Shown here piece by piece: positions 31,889 through 42,989 of a DNA stretch of 64,000 nt (its first letter is position 1; each line of letters starts with the position of its first letter). Origin of the DNA: Stomoxys calcitrans (Eukaryota; Arthropoda; Insecta; Diptera; Muscidae); the NCBI RefSeq assembly GCF_963082655.1, contig NC_081552.1, positions 187,810,075 to 187,874,074 on the forward strand, written 5' to 3'. The position numbers and the translations under genes were made by a program. The notes under the pieces are model-generated. The model made no database searches. It was not told the DNA's origin and worked only from the letters and a program-made list of their open reading frames with translations.

Positions 31889-33702
31889 CTACCCACCACC
31901 GAAATATGGGGGTATATTCATTTTGTCATTCTGTTTGCAACACCTCGAAATATCCATTTGCGACCCATATAAAGTATATATATTCCTGATCACCGTAAAA
32001 ATCTAACTCTATAGTCTTTAAAAATAGAGATATAGTCTTTAAAAATAGAGATATTAAGCAGAAACTTTGCACAATTTTTTTTTGTCCATAAGCAGGTTCA
32101 TTTCGAAGATGCGCTATATCGGACTATATCTGTATATAGCCCCATATAGACCGATCCGCCGATTTAGGGTCTTAGGCCCATAAAAGCCACAGTTATTATC
32201 CGATTTTTCTGAAATTTGGGACAGTGAGTTCTGTTAGGCCCCTCGACATCCTTCTTCAATTTGGCCCAGATTAGTCCAGATTTGCATATTGCTGCCATAT
32301 AGACCTTTCTCTCGATTTAAGGTCTTGGGGCCATAGTTGATGTCCTCCTTCAATTTATCCCAGATCGGTCATTAAATTTTGGAAAAATCGGATTATAAAT
32401 GTGCCTTTTATGTGGCGAGGACTTTAAATCGAGAGATCGGTCTATGTGGCAGCTATATCCAAATCTGAACCGATCTGGGCCAAATTGAAGACGGATGTAA
32501 AGGATGTAAAAAAGAATCTGTACAGACGGACATGGCTAGATCGTCTTAGATTTTTATGCTGATATAGATCATTTATACTTTTTAGGATCGGAAATGGATA
32601 TTTCGATGTGTTGAAACGGAATGACAAAATAAATATACCCCCATCTTTCGGTGGATGTAGACCGACCCGCCGATTTAGGGTCTTAGGCCCATAAAAGCCG
32701 CATTTATTATCCGATTTTGCTGAAATTTAGGACAGTGAGTTGTGTTAGGCCCTTCGACATCCTTCGTCAATTTGGCTCAGGTGGGTCCCGATTTGGATAT
32801 AGCTGCCATATAGACCTATCCTCTGATTTAGGGTCTTAGGCCCATAAAAGCCACATGTATTATCCGATTTTGCTGATATTTGGGACATTGAGCTGTGTTA
32901 GGCCCTTCGACATCCTTCGTTTATTTGGCTCAGATCGGTCCAGATTTAGATATAGCTGCCATATAGACCGATCCTCCGATTTATGGTCTGGGGCCCAAAA
33001 AAAGCTCATTTATTTTCCGATGTCGCCGCAATTTGGTACAGTGAGTTAAGTTACATACTTCTGCGTTATGGGACAGATCGGTCCAGATTTTTATATAGTT
33101 TTCATATAGACCGATCTCTCGGTTTTGGGTTTTGGGGCAATAAAAGGCGCATTTATTGTCCGATGCCGCCGCAATTTGGCATCCTTCTTCAATTTCACTC
33201 AGATCAGTGCAGATTTTGATATAGCTGACATATAGACCAATCTCCCAATTTAATGTTTTAGGCCCATAAAAGTCGCATTTTTAGTTCGCTATTGCCGACA
33301 TTTGGGACAGAGAGTTAAGCTAAGCCGCTCCTTATATTTCTGCAATTTTGTCTAAATCGATCAAGATTTGCGTATAGCTGCCATATAAACCGATATCTCG
33401 GTTTAATGTCTTGGCCCCAAAACAGGCGCATTTATAATCCGATTTCACTGAAATTTGACACAGTGACTTATGTTAGGCTTTTCGACATCCGTGTCGTATA
33501 TGGTTCAGATCGGTTTATTTTTAGATATAGCTAGTGTACTTTTAGTATTTGGTCCAAATCGGAACATATTTCGATATAACTGCTATGGGACATAAGGTAT
33601 GCAATTTTCACCGGATTTTGATGAAAGGTGTTCTACATATATACCCGAGGTGGTGGGTATCCAAGTTCGGCCCGGCCGAACTTAACGCCTTTTTACTTGT
33701 TT
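31889..33702 (+). mobile_element. HINE-B, long copy with an inverted piece inside
   Basis: Complete from CTACCCACCACCGAAATATG to GAGGTGGTGGGTATCC, hairpin AAGTTCGGCCCGGCCGAACTT and CTTTTTACTTGTT. About nine body units. The microsatellite is replaced by a 17-bp direct repeat (ATAGTCTTTAAAAATAG twice, near 32009-32050). Body interrupted at 32374-32654 by a reversed HINE-B piece. Confidence 0.85.
32374..32654 (-). mobile_element. HINE-B 5' half, inverted within another HINE-B
   Basis: Minus-oriented unit (AAAAATCGGATTATAAATGT, GGTCTATGTGGCAGCTATAT), microsatellite remnant ACAGACGGACATGGCTAGAT, then the 5' block and CCCCATCTTTCGGTGG. It lacks the hairpin end. On both sides the host HINE-B runs in plus orientation, so this is a nested or locally inverted piece. 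Confidence 0.75.
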
Positions 33703-34340
33703 GGGCTTAAGATCCTAAATCGGCAGATCGGTCTATATGGCAACTATATCTGAATAATGCCCGATCTGAACCATACTTGATCCGTTTATTGGGAATCTTT
33801 AATCAACTCAACATTTCAAATTTCAGCGAAATCGGATATTAATTGCGGCTTTTATGGGCCTAAAACCAGATCGGTCTAAATGGCAGCTTTATTTAAATAT
33901 TGTCAGATCTGAACCATATTTTAGATTAAGGACGGAAGGCTTAAATCAACGCAATGTTTTAAGTTTCAGAGAAATCGGGTATCGACAGGCTTTAATCAAC
34001 TTAAATCGCTATTTCAAATTTCAACGAAATCGCATAATAATTGTGGCTTTTATGGGCTTATGACCCTTAATCAGCAGATCGGTCTATATGACAGCTATTT
34101 CTAAATAGGGTGCGATCTGAACCATATTTAAGTCAGATGTCGGGTGGCTTAGAACAACTCACTGTTTTTAATTTCAACGAAATCGGATAATAAATGCACC
34201 TGTTATGCGCTTAAGATTGTAAACCGGCACATCGGTCTATATGGCAGCTATATGTAAATATGGTCCGATATGACCCATATTCGGTCTGAATACCGAGGCT
34301 CCTTGTGCAACCTCCTAATTCAAATTTCAACGAAATCGGA
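33703..34340 (-). mobile_element. older HINE-B, left part
   Basis: About four divergent body units (AAATCGGCAGATCGGTCTAT, ATCTGAACCATATTT). Interrupted at CGAAATCGGAC by the younger HINE-B at 34341 and resumed at 35716. No hairpin end of its own is visible. Confidence 0.7.
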
Positions 34341-35715
34341 CAAAAAAAGTAAAAAGGCGTTAAGTTCGGCCGGGCCGAACTTTGGATACCCACCACCTCG
34401 GGTATATATGTAAACCACCTTTCATCAAAATTCGGTGAAAATTTCATACCTTATGTCCCATTGCAGTTATATCAAAATAGGTTCCGATTTGGACCAAATA
34501 CTAATAAGTATACTAGCTAAATCTAAAAATAAACCGATCTGAACTATATATGACACGGATGTCGAAAAGCCTAAGACACTGTGCCAAACTTCAGTGAAAT
34601 CGGATTATAAATGCGCCTTTTATGGGGCCAAGACTTTAAATAGAGATATCGCTCTACATGGCAGCTATATCCAAATCTGGACCGATTTGGGTCAAGTTGC
34701 ATAAAAATGTCGAAGAGCCTAATACAAAGCACTGTCCCAAATTTCGGCGAAATCGGACAATAAATGCGCCTTTTATGGCGCCAAGACTTTAAATCGAGAT
34801 ATCGGTCTATATGGCAGCTACATCCAAATCTAGACCGATCTGTGCGATATTGCAGAAGTATGTCCAGGCCCTTAACCTAACTCACTGTCCCAAATTTCAG
34901 CGACATATGACAATAAATGAGCATTTTATGGCCCCAAAACCACAAATGAAGAAATCGGTCGATATGGCAGCTATATCCAAATCTGAACCGATCTGGACCA
35001 AATTGAAGAAAGATGTCGAAGGGGCTAACACAGCTCATTGTCCCAAATTTCAGCAAAATCGGATAATAAATGTGGGTTTTATGGGCCTAACACCAAAAAT
35101 CGGAGGATCGGTCTATATGGCAGCTATATCCAAATCTGAACCGATCTGAGCCAAATTAACGAAGGATGTCGATGGGCCTTACACAATTCACTGTCCCGAA
35201 TTTCATCAAAATCGGTTAATAAATGTGGCTTTTGTGGGCCTAAGACCCCAAATCGGAGGATCGGTCTATATGGCAGCTATATCCAAATCTGAACCGATCT
35301 GGACCAAATTAATGGAGGAAGCCGAAGGGCCTAACACAACTCACTATCCCAAATTTCAGCAAAATCGGTTAATAAATGTGGCTTTTATGGGCCTTAGACC
35401 CTAAATCGGAGGATCGGTCTACATGGCAGCTATATTAAAGATATAGTCCGATATAGCCCATCTTCAAACTTAACCTGCTTATGGACAAAAAAAGAATCTG
35501 TGCAAAATTTCAGCTCAATATCTCTATTTTTAAAGACTGTAGCGTGATTTCAACAGACAGACGGACAGATGGACGGACATGTCTAGATCGTCTTAGACTT
35601 TTACGCTGATCAAGAATATATATACTTTATAGGGTCGGAAATGGATATTTCGATGTGTTGCAAACGGAATGACAAAATGAATATACCCTAATCCTTCGGG
35701 GGTGGGTATAAAAAG
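34341..35715 (-). mobile_element. HINE-B, full-length, nested in an older HINE-B
   Basis: Complete: AAAGTAAAAAGGCGTTAAGT, intact hairpin, CCCACCACCTCGGG, about seven body units in 153-bp register, the microsatellite ACAGACAGACGGACAGATGG and the 5' end TTCGGGGGTGGGTATAA. Units are much less diverged than those of the flanking element, as expected for a younger insertion. Confidence 0.88.
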
Positions 35716-35858
35716 AGGTCCTTTACGGTCTTAAGACCCTAAATCGCCAGATAGGTTTATATTAAAGACTGTGGCGTGATTACAACCGATGGACACACGG
35801 ACGGGCAGAGTGGCTAAATGAATAAAGGATAGGGGCTATTGGGGTGGGTATAAAAACA
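35716..35858 (-). mobile_element. older HINE-B, right part
   Basis: Resumes mid-unit (CGGTCTTAAGACCCTAAATC) and ends with microsatellite remnant ACACGGACGGGCAGAG and GGGGTGGGTATAA. Together with 33703-34340 it is one element split by the younger copy. Most of its 5' block is deleted. Confidence 0.65.
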
Positions 35859-35876
35859 AGAAGAAGTGGAGAGAAA

Positions 35877-36698
35877 GCAAGTAAAATCGCATTAAGTGAG
35901 GTCAGGGCGAATCTTATATACCCTCCACCATGCATAGCATGTGACAAGTTCTTAAAATGACATTTTCAAACATACAGGAGATACATCTACAGATACAGAT
36001 CTACCGCATTTGTTATGATTATTAGCAGTCATAAAAAAGTTCCACGTTTAAAATTTCGGCCAAATAATTGGGAACCCTAGAGGCTCAATAAGTCAAATTG
36101 AGCAATCGGTTTATATGGGAATTTATATTTCAGCCAAATCGGATGGAAATGTCGCTCTTCAGAGGCGCAAGAAGTCAAATCTCAAGAACTGTTTATATGG
36201 AAGCTATATCAGATTATGAACCGATTTAGACCTTGGAATTTGCCCAGTTATTGAACATCAAAACACAGCATCTCATGCGAAATTTCAACCAAGTCGGATA
36301 AAAATTGCGCCCAATAGAGTTTCAAGAAGTCAGTATCCGAGATTGGTTTCTATAGCAGCAACAACAGGTTATGGACATATTTGAAGCATTATTGACACAG
36401 TTATTGATAGTTATAACAGAACACCTCATACGAATTTTCAGCCACAGCCAAACATGGATTGATATGCCCCATTTGCAAGCCCAACAGAGCTACACTTATG
36501 GGAAGTATTTGTGCAAAATTAAAACGCCTAGCTTCACTCCTTCGAAAGATAGCATGCATTCGACAGAGAGACTCATAATGTCAAAAGTATCAGTATTAAT
36601 ATATACTTTGTTGGGTCTCAGATGATTATTTCGATATGTTACAAACGGAATGATAAAATTAGTATGCCCCATCCTATGGTCGAGGGGGGTATATATAT
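35877..36698 (-). mobile_element. HINE-A, old copy
   Basis: Starts AGCAAGTAAAATCGCATTAA with a ruined hairpin (GTGAGGTCAGGGCGAAT), CCCTCCACCATGCATAGC, about four body units, almost no microsatellite (GACAGAGAGACTC) and an eroded 5' end (CCTATGGTCGAGGGGG). Confidence 0.78.
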
Positions 36699-36700
36699 AG

Positions 36701-36860
36701 TTTAGGTTAGGTAAAAGTGGCAGTCCTTTACAGACTCACTTAGACAATTTTATGGCCATTGTGATTCCACAGTAGCGACAGACCAAGGCATCTGGCGGCA
36801 ATCGAACCCACGCCCCTTGCACTGATAATCCAAGCACGCTACCAACTCAGCTACCGGGGC
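36701..36860 (-). mobile_element. SINE family 2, copy 2 (tRNA-derived)
   Basis: On the minus strand: GCCCCGGTAGCTGAGTTGGT then AGCGTGCTTGGATTATCAG (A box), GGGTTCGATTGCCGCC (B box), and a body with CACAATGGCCATAAAATTGT and GGACTGCCACTTTTACC. The head is closer to a real tRNA than copy 1, but the long shared body marks it as a SINE. Confidence 0.85.
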
Positions 36861-37382
36861 GAAAATGTTATACTTTAAGTACTTATCGTAACCACCACCA
36901 GTATAGATGGAAATGAAAACAAAGGTGCTATTTGTTCGTTGCTGTGTGTGTGTCGCCTAGCTTATTAAGACAAAGTTTAAAATATGAACAACAACAGAGA
37001 GGGAAGATATTCCATTCAAAGTTATATAATTAATTACGAAGAGGGCTCGGTTCTTATGTGTCTTTGTGGGAGTAAAATTATCCTTAGGGATTTGGGTCTA
37101 TAGCTGCATAACGCACAATTAAACTTTGCTTGTCTTGATTTTCCTTTACTGAGAATCAAACTGGGATCGCTGTTGCTACAATGAAAGCCACTACATATGA
37201 TGGAGCAATTATCTGTTTTGTTGCAAGCATGACATTATATCCGCAAGCACAAACTTTTAATTCGAAACCAATGTATTTAAGTATAATTTAAACATTACAG
37301 ATGATATGGTAGCTCTTTCACCGATGCTGATAGCCCTATGGTTTAATGAGTGATATTAAATTAGATAACAAATCTTATATAT
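36861..37382. other. unassigned stretch
   Basis: No recognised repeat and no frame above noise. AT-rich. Confidence 0.45.
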
Positions 37383-38142
37383 AACAAGTAAAAGCGTGAT
37401 AAGATCGGCCGGGCCGAATCTTATATACCCTCCACCAAGGATCGCATTTGTCGAGTTCTTTTATCGGCATCTCTTCTTAGGCAAAAAAAGGATATAAGAA
37501 AAGATTTGCTCTGCTATTAGAGCGATATCAAGATATGGTCCGGTTTGGACCACAATTAAATTATAAGTTGGAGACCTGTGTAAAATGTCCGCCAGTTCGA
37601 ATAAGAATTGCGCCCTTTGGGGGCTCAAGAAGTAAAATCGAGAGATCTATTTATATGGGAGCTGTATCGGGCTATAGACCGATTCAGACCATAATAAACT
37701 CGTATGTTGATGGTCATGAGAGAATCCGTCGTAAAAAATTTCAGGCAAATCGGATAATAATTGCGACCTCTAGGGGCTCAAGAAGTCAAGATCCCAGATG
37801 GGTTTATAAGGCAGCTATATCAGGTTATGAACCAATTTGAACCTTATTTGACACAGTTGTTAAACGTAAGAATAAAATTCGTCTTGCAAAATTTCAGCCA
37901 AATCGGATAGGAATTGACCCTCTACAAGCTCAAGAAGTCAAGTCCCCAGATCTGTTCACATAACAGCTATATCAGGTTATGAACCGATTTGAACCATACT
38001 CGGCACAGTTGTTGGATATCATAACAAAATACTACGTGCAAAATTTCATTCCAATCGGATAAGAATTGCGCACTCTAGAGGCTCAAGAATTCAAGACCCA
38101 AGATCGGTTTATATGGCAGCTATATAAAAACATGGACCGATG
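37383..38142 (-). mobile_element. HINE-A, 5' truncated by repeat family E
   Basis: Intact 3' end (AACAAGTAAAAGCGTGATAA, hairpin, CCCTCCACCAAGG) and four body units, ending abruptly at ACATGGACCGATGG. No microsatellite or 5' block. The 101-codon frame inside is a repeat artefact. Confidence 0.85.
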
Positions 38143-39329
38143 GACCCCACCCCACAACACCACCCAAATAGTAAGTGTTTGCTGACTTTTGTAATATGAG
38201 GCTCAAATTTAGAGTGGAACTCGAATCCGATACATATTTTCAAGGCCAACTCACTGAGTGGCCGCCCATCCCCCAAAATACTCCCCAAGCCGGTCATGTT
38301 TGCCGACTATGGAAATATGGAGCTCAAATTAAAGGTATTGGGGAGTGGACCACGTATCTGATATCAACATTAGTGACCAACCGTCTAGCGTACGTCCCAC
38401 CACCATAAAAACCCCCAAATAAGACATATTTGCTCCCTAAGACAATTTATGTCGTAAAGAGAGAGGAACTAAATATTTACCGTTTTTAGAGCCAATACCC
38501 CAAACCGGACATATTTGCTGACTTTTGCATTAAGGAGTTTAAATGAGATTAGAAAACGAATTTAATATCCAATTTTGAGGGTAATGGCAATATGGGGCTC
38601 AAATAAATGATATATAGATATATGAGAATAGAGCACGTGGCTCATATATTTTCCGGGCTTGGGCGACCACCCCAGTCCCCAAAAACACCCCTATATCGGC
38701 CATATATACCGACCATGTCAATGCGGAGCTTAAACGAAATGTATTGTGGGATAGAGCAAGAATTGATACCCATTTTCGGGACCAATTTTCTGGTGGTCAA
38801 CCCCTCTCCCAAAATACCCCAGAAGCAGCAATTTTTTAGTGACCATCGCAATTGGTTGGGAGTAGAATACGAGTTTGATATCCAAATTTAGGACCATGTA
38901 TTTAGGGCACCACCGCTTCTCCAAAACACCCCCCAAGGATAAAAATTTTTCGACCATGCCAATATGTGGCTGAAATGATAGGTATTTGAGATTAGAAAAC
39001 GAATTTGATAACCTATTTTGGAGCCATGTGTTTGGGGGACGCCTCATCCTGTAAACTCCTCTTAAGCCAATAGCAATATGAGGTTATGCTGATATTTTTG
39101 CAGGGCCAAATATCTGGGGGACTACCTCTCCCCCGAAAACACCACTAAATCAGACATCATGAGAATATCGGGCTGAAATGAAGTATTTTAAGAATGGAGT
39201 ACACCTTACATCCAAACTTAAATTCGTAGACAAATAAAGATCATGTGGGATTCAGATAAAGGCACTTATATTGTTAAAATGTTAGTCAAGTTTGCATGGT
39301 ATTTAATAAAAGCTCTCTAATTGTCGAAA
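38143..39329. repeat. repeat family E, long degenerate tandem array
   Basis: Repeating motifs: CCCCAAAA(C/T)ACCCC, GACCATG(C/T)CAAT, TATGGGGCTCAAAT, GGTATTTGAGATTAGA, GAATTTGATATCCAA. Spacing is irregular (about 60 to 215 bases between like motifs, by eye), indicating indels in a unit of roughly 130-140 bp. Joined at the right to a copy of the repeat D left end, so both may be parts of one element. Related fragments at 15328-15882. Non-coding. Confidence 0.65.
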
Positions 39330-39403
39330 ATAAATATTCAAAGGAACTTTTGTTCCATATAAAGTAAATGAAGGCGCAGCGGAGCGGGCCCGGGTCAGCT
39401 AGT
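39330..39403 (-). mobile_element. repeat D terminus, inverted
   Basis: The minus strand reads ACTAGCTGACCCGGGCCCGC, TCCGCTGCGCCTTCATTTAC and GGAACAAAAGTTCC, matching the start of the copy at 7841. Confidence 0.65.
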
Positions 39404-39534
39404 ACCTATTATAAAATTACAACAATGCCTAAAAAGGCTTTGGCAAGATTATTTTATTAAAATAAATAAAAACGTCTACAACTTGTAATAAATAGAATAC
39501 AAATTAGGGGAACAACATTTGATGTAACAACATT
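39404..39534. other. unassigned AT-rich gap
   Basis: No recognised feature. Confidence 0.35.
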
Positions 39535-40565
39535 TACAAGTTAGTGAGTGCTAAGTTCGGCCGGGCCGAATCTTATATATCCTCCACCATGGATCGCATT
39601 TGTCGAGTTCTATGCCCGGTATCTCTTTTTAGGCAAACAACGAATATTGAATAAGAACTGTTATGCTATTGGAGCTATATGAAGTTGTAGTCCGATTCGG
39701 ACTATAAATAAATCCTTAATACTGTAGAAGTCATTGTGTAATATTTCAGTTCATTCGGATAAGAATTGCGCCTTGTAGGGGCTCAAGAAGCAAAATCGGG
39801 AGATCGGTTTATATGGGAGCTGAATCAAGCTATAGATCGATTCAGACCATATTGAACACGTATATTGAAGGTCCTGAGAGAAGCTGTTGTACAGAATGTC
39901 TGCCAAATCGGATGAGAATTGCGCCCTCTACAGTCTTAAGAAGTCAAGATCCCAGATGGCAGCTATATAAGGTTATGTACCGATTTGTGCCATACTTAGC
40001 ACAGTCATTCAAAGTCATAACAAAACACCTCATGCAAAATTTCAGCCAAATCGGATGAGAATTGCGCGTACTATTGGCTCAAGAAATCAAGATCCAAGAT
40101 CGGTTTATATGACAGCTATACCAGATTATGAACCGATTTGAATCCTACTTTAGCAAAGATGTTGGTAGTGATCCCAATACACCACGTGCAAAATTTCAGT
40201 CAAATCGGATAGGAATTGCGCCCTCTAGACGCTCAAGAAATCAAATCACAAGATCGGATTATATGCAGCTATATCAAAGTTTAACCGATTTCAACCATAC
40301 TTGGCGAAGTTGTTTGAAGTGACACAAAAACTAAAAAAATTTCAGTCAAATTGGATGTGAATTGCGCCCTCTAGAGGCTTAAGAAGTCAAGACCCAAGAT
40401 CGATTTATATAGCAGCTATATCAAAACATGGACCGATTTGACCCATTGACAATCTCAATCAACCAACACTTATAGAAAGTATTTGTACAAAATTTCAAAA
40501 TTTACTCCTTCGAAGGTTAGCGTACTTTGGACAGACAGACGGACGGACATTGCCAGATCGATTTA
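39535..40565 (-). mobile_element. HINE-A, left part, interrupted by HINE-B
   Basis: Starts TTTACAAGTTAGTGAGTGCT with an intact hairpin and CCTCCACCATGG, about six body units and the microsatellite GACAGACAGACGGACGGACA. It stops at CCAGATCGATTTAAAA, in the spacer before the 5' block; that block appears at 41486. Removing 40566-41485 restores a standard HINE-A order. Confidence 0.85.
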
Positions 40566-41485
40566 AAACAAACAAAAGGTGTTAAGTTAGGCCGGGCCGA
40601 ACTTTGAATACCCACCACCCCGGGTATATATGTAAACCACCTTTCGTCAAAATCCGGTTAAAAATGCATACCTTATGCCGCATAGCAGCTTTATCGAAAT
40701 ATGTTCTGATTTGGACCAAATACTAATAAGTACAAGTCATTGTTAATTGTGTATAACAAAATATTGATCTTTTTAGTAGCTATATCTAAAAATAAACTAA
40801 TCTTAACCATATACGACACGGATGTCGAAAAGCCTAACATAAGTCACTGTGTCGAATTTCAGTGAAATCGGGTTATAAATGCGTCTTTTATGTGGCCAAG
40901 ACTATAAATCGAGATATCGGTCTATATGGACCGATCCGTCCCATAATGCAGAAGTATGTGTAGGGGCTTAACTTAACTCACTGTCCCAATTTTCGGTAAC
41001 ATCGGACAATAAATTCGCCTTTTAAGGGCCTAAGACCTTAAATCGGAGGATCGGTCTATATGGCAGCTACATCCAAATCTGTACCGATCTGAGCCAAATT
41101 GACGAGGGATGTTGAAGGGCCTAACACAACTCACTGTCCCAAAATGTCAGCAAAGTCGTATGATAAATGTGGCTTTTATGGGCCTACGACCCTAAATCGT
41201 CGATTCGGTCTATATGGGGGCTATATCAAAATATAGTCCGATATAGCCCATCTTCGAACTTAACTTGCTTATGTGCAAAGCTTCAGCTCAATATCTCTGT
41301 TTTTAGAGACTGTAGCGTGATTTCAATAGAAAGACGGACAGACGGGCGGACTTGTCTAGATCGTCTTAGGTTTATACGCTGATCAAAAATATATATACTT
41401 TATAGGTTCGGAAATGGATATTTCGATGTGTTGCCAACGGAATGACAAAATGAATATACCCCCATCCTTCGGTGGTGGGTATATA
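40566..41485 (-). mobile_element. HINE-B nested in HINE-A
   Basis: ACAAACAAAAGGTGTTAAGT, hairpin with one change (TTAGGCCGGGCCGAA), CCACCACCCCGGG, about five body units, the microsatellite AAAGACGGACAGACGGGCGG and the 5' end CTTCGGTGGTGGGTATAT. Both flanks belong to one HINE-A. Confidence 0.87.
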
Positions 41486-41590
41486 AGAATATATATAAAC
41501 TTTAGCGAGTCTCAGACGCATATTTCGAGGTGTTACAAACATAATGAAGAAATTAGTATACCCCTTATCTTATGGTGGAGGGTGTAAAAA
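41486..41590 (-). mobile_element. HINE-A, right part (5' end) of the interrupted copy
   Basis: GAATATATATAAACTTTAGC, GAGTCTCAGACGCATATTTC and CTTATGGTGGAGGGTGTAA: the HINE-A 5' block and terminus, continuing 39535-40565. Confidence 0.85.
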
Positions 41591-41608
41591 GAATCTGTGC
41601 AATGTTCA

Positions 41609-41890
41609 ACCAGCGTAGCGCAGAGGTTAGCATGTCCGCCTATGACGCTGAACGCCTGGTTTCGAATCCTGGCGTTTTCCCCTCCTAATGCTGGCAACAT
41701 TTGTGAGGTACTATGCCATGTAAAACTTCTCTCCAAAGAGGTGTCGCACTGCAGCAAGCCGTTCGGACTCGGCTATAAAAAGGAGGCCCCTTTTCATTAA
41801 GCTTTAACTTGAATCGGACTGCACTCATTGATATATGAAAAGTTTGCCCCTGTTCCTTAGTGGAATGTTCATGGGCAAGATTTGCATTTT
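41609..41890 (+). mobile_element. SINE family 1, copy 2 (tRNA-derived)
   Basis: A box GTAGCGCAGAGGTTAGCATG and B box GGTTTCGAATCCTGGCG, well preserved and about 35 bases apart. The body is shortened compared with the other copies (CCCCTCCTAATGCTGGCAAC), then AAGCCGTTCGGACTCGGC, AAAAAGGAGGCCCC, TGTTCCTTAGTGGAATGTTC and ATGGGCAAGATTTGCA. Confidence 0.88.
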
Positions 41891-42989
41891 TGCATTCCGT
41901 TTGCAATACATCGAAAAGTCCATTTCCGACCCTACAAGATATATATCTTAAGGATCGTCGTAAAATTCTAAGGCGATTTAGCGATGTCCATGTGTCTGTT
42001 CGTAAATCCGTTTGGTCGTCTGTCCGTCCTTCTGTTGTGATCACGCTATAGCCTTGAAAAATTGAGATATTGAGCTGAAATTTGGCACAGGTTCGTCTTT
42101 GTGATGCACTGAGGTTAATTTTTTGAACCGATGAAATCGCACCATATTTGGATATAGCTGCCATATAGACCGATCATCCGATTAAGGGTCTTAAGCCCAA
42201 GTAATGCCTCATTTATTTTCCGATTATGCTGAACAGTTAGTTGCCGTGAGCCTTCCTTCATCCATACCGCATTTGGTTCAGATCGAATCATATATAGATA
42301 TAGCTGCCATATAAACCGATCGGACATTTAAGGGTCTTAGGACGATAAAAGCGGCATTTTATATCCGATTTCGTTGAAATTTTATATATTGAATTGCCTG
42401 GGCTCTCTCTACATTCGACCCTAGTATCGTTCAGATCGGATTATATATAAATATAGCTGCCATGTAGACCAATCGGCCGATTTAAGATCTTAAGCCGATA
42501 AAAGCCACATTTATTACACGATTTCGCTAATAATTGAAACAGTGAGATGCTGTCGGCCTGCCTTTTTCCGATCCGAATTTGGTTCCGATCAGACCATGTT
42601 TACATATAACTGGCATTTAGAACGATCTGCCGATTAAGGGTCTTAAGACATAATAAAACCGATTTCGCTATAATTGGGAAGAGTTGTTTTAAGCCTCCCG
42701 ACATCCAAACTGAATGTGATCCAGATCGGACCATATTTGGATATAGCTGTTATGTAGACCGATCTGCCGATTAAAGGTGTTAAGCCTCTTAAAGCCTCTT
42801 TTAATGCCCCATTACTATAAAATTTAGAACAGTGAGTTGGACTGGACCTCCAGTTGTTTTAACCAGAATTGGTCCACATGAGACCATGTTTGAACTTAGA
42901 TGCCATATAGACTGATCAGGCGACATTGGGTCTTAAATTCGTAAAAGGTGCTTTTGTTATCCGATTTCGCTGAAATTTAAAACAGTGAG
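41891..42989 (+). mobile_element. HINE-B, both ends truncated
   Basis: Plus-oriented: 5' block remnant (GCATTCCGTTTGCAATACAT, CGACCCTACAAGATATATA), sparse microsatellite, about six divergent body units, ending mid-unit at AAACAGTGAG where the next HINE-A begins. The 5' terminus is missing, next to the SINE. Confidence 0.78.

Noticed and set aside
36780..36860. Functional tRNA gene on the minus strand
   Set aside because: A and B boxes are present, but the sequence continues into a body shared with another locus, and I could not fold a full cloverleaf with a proper acceptor stem.
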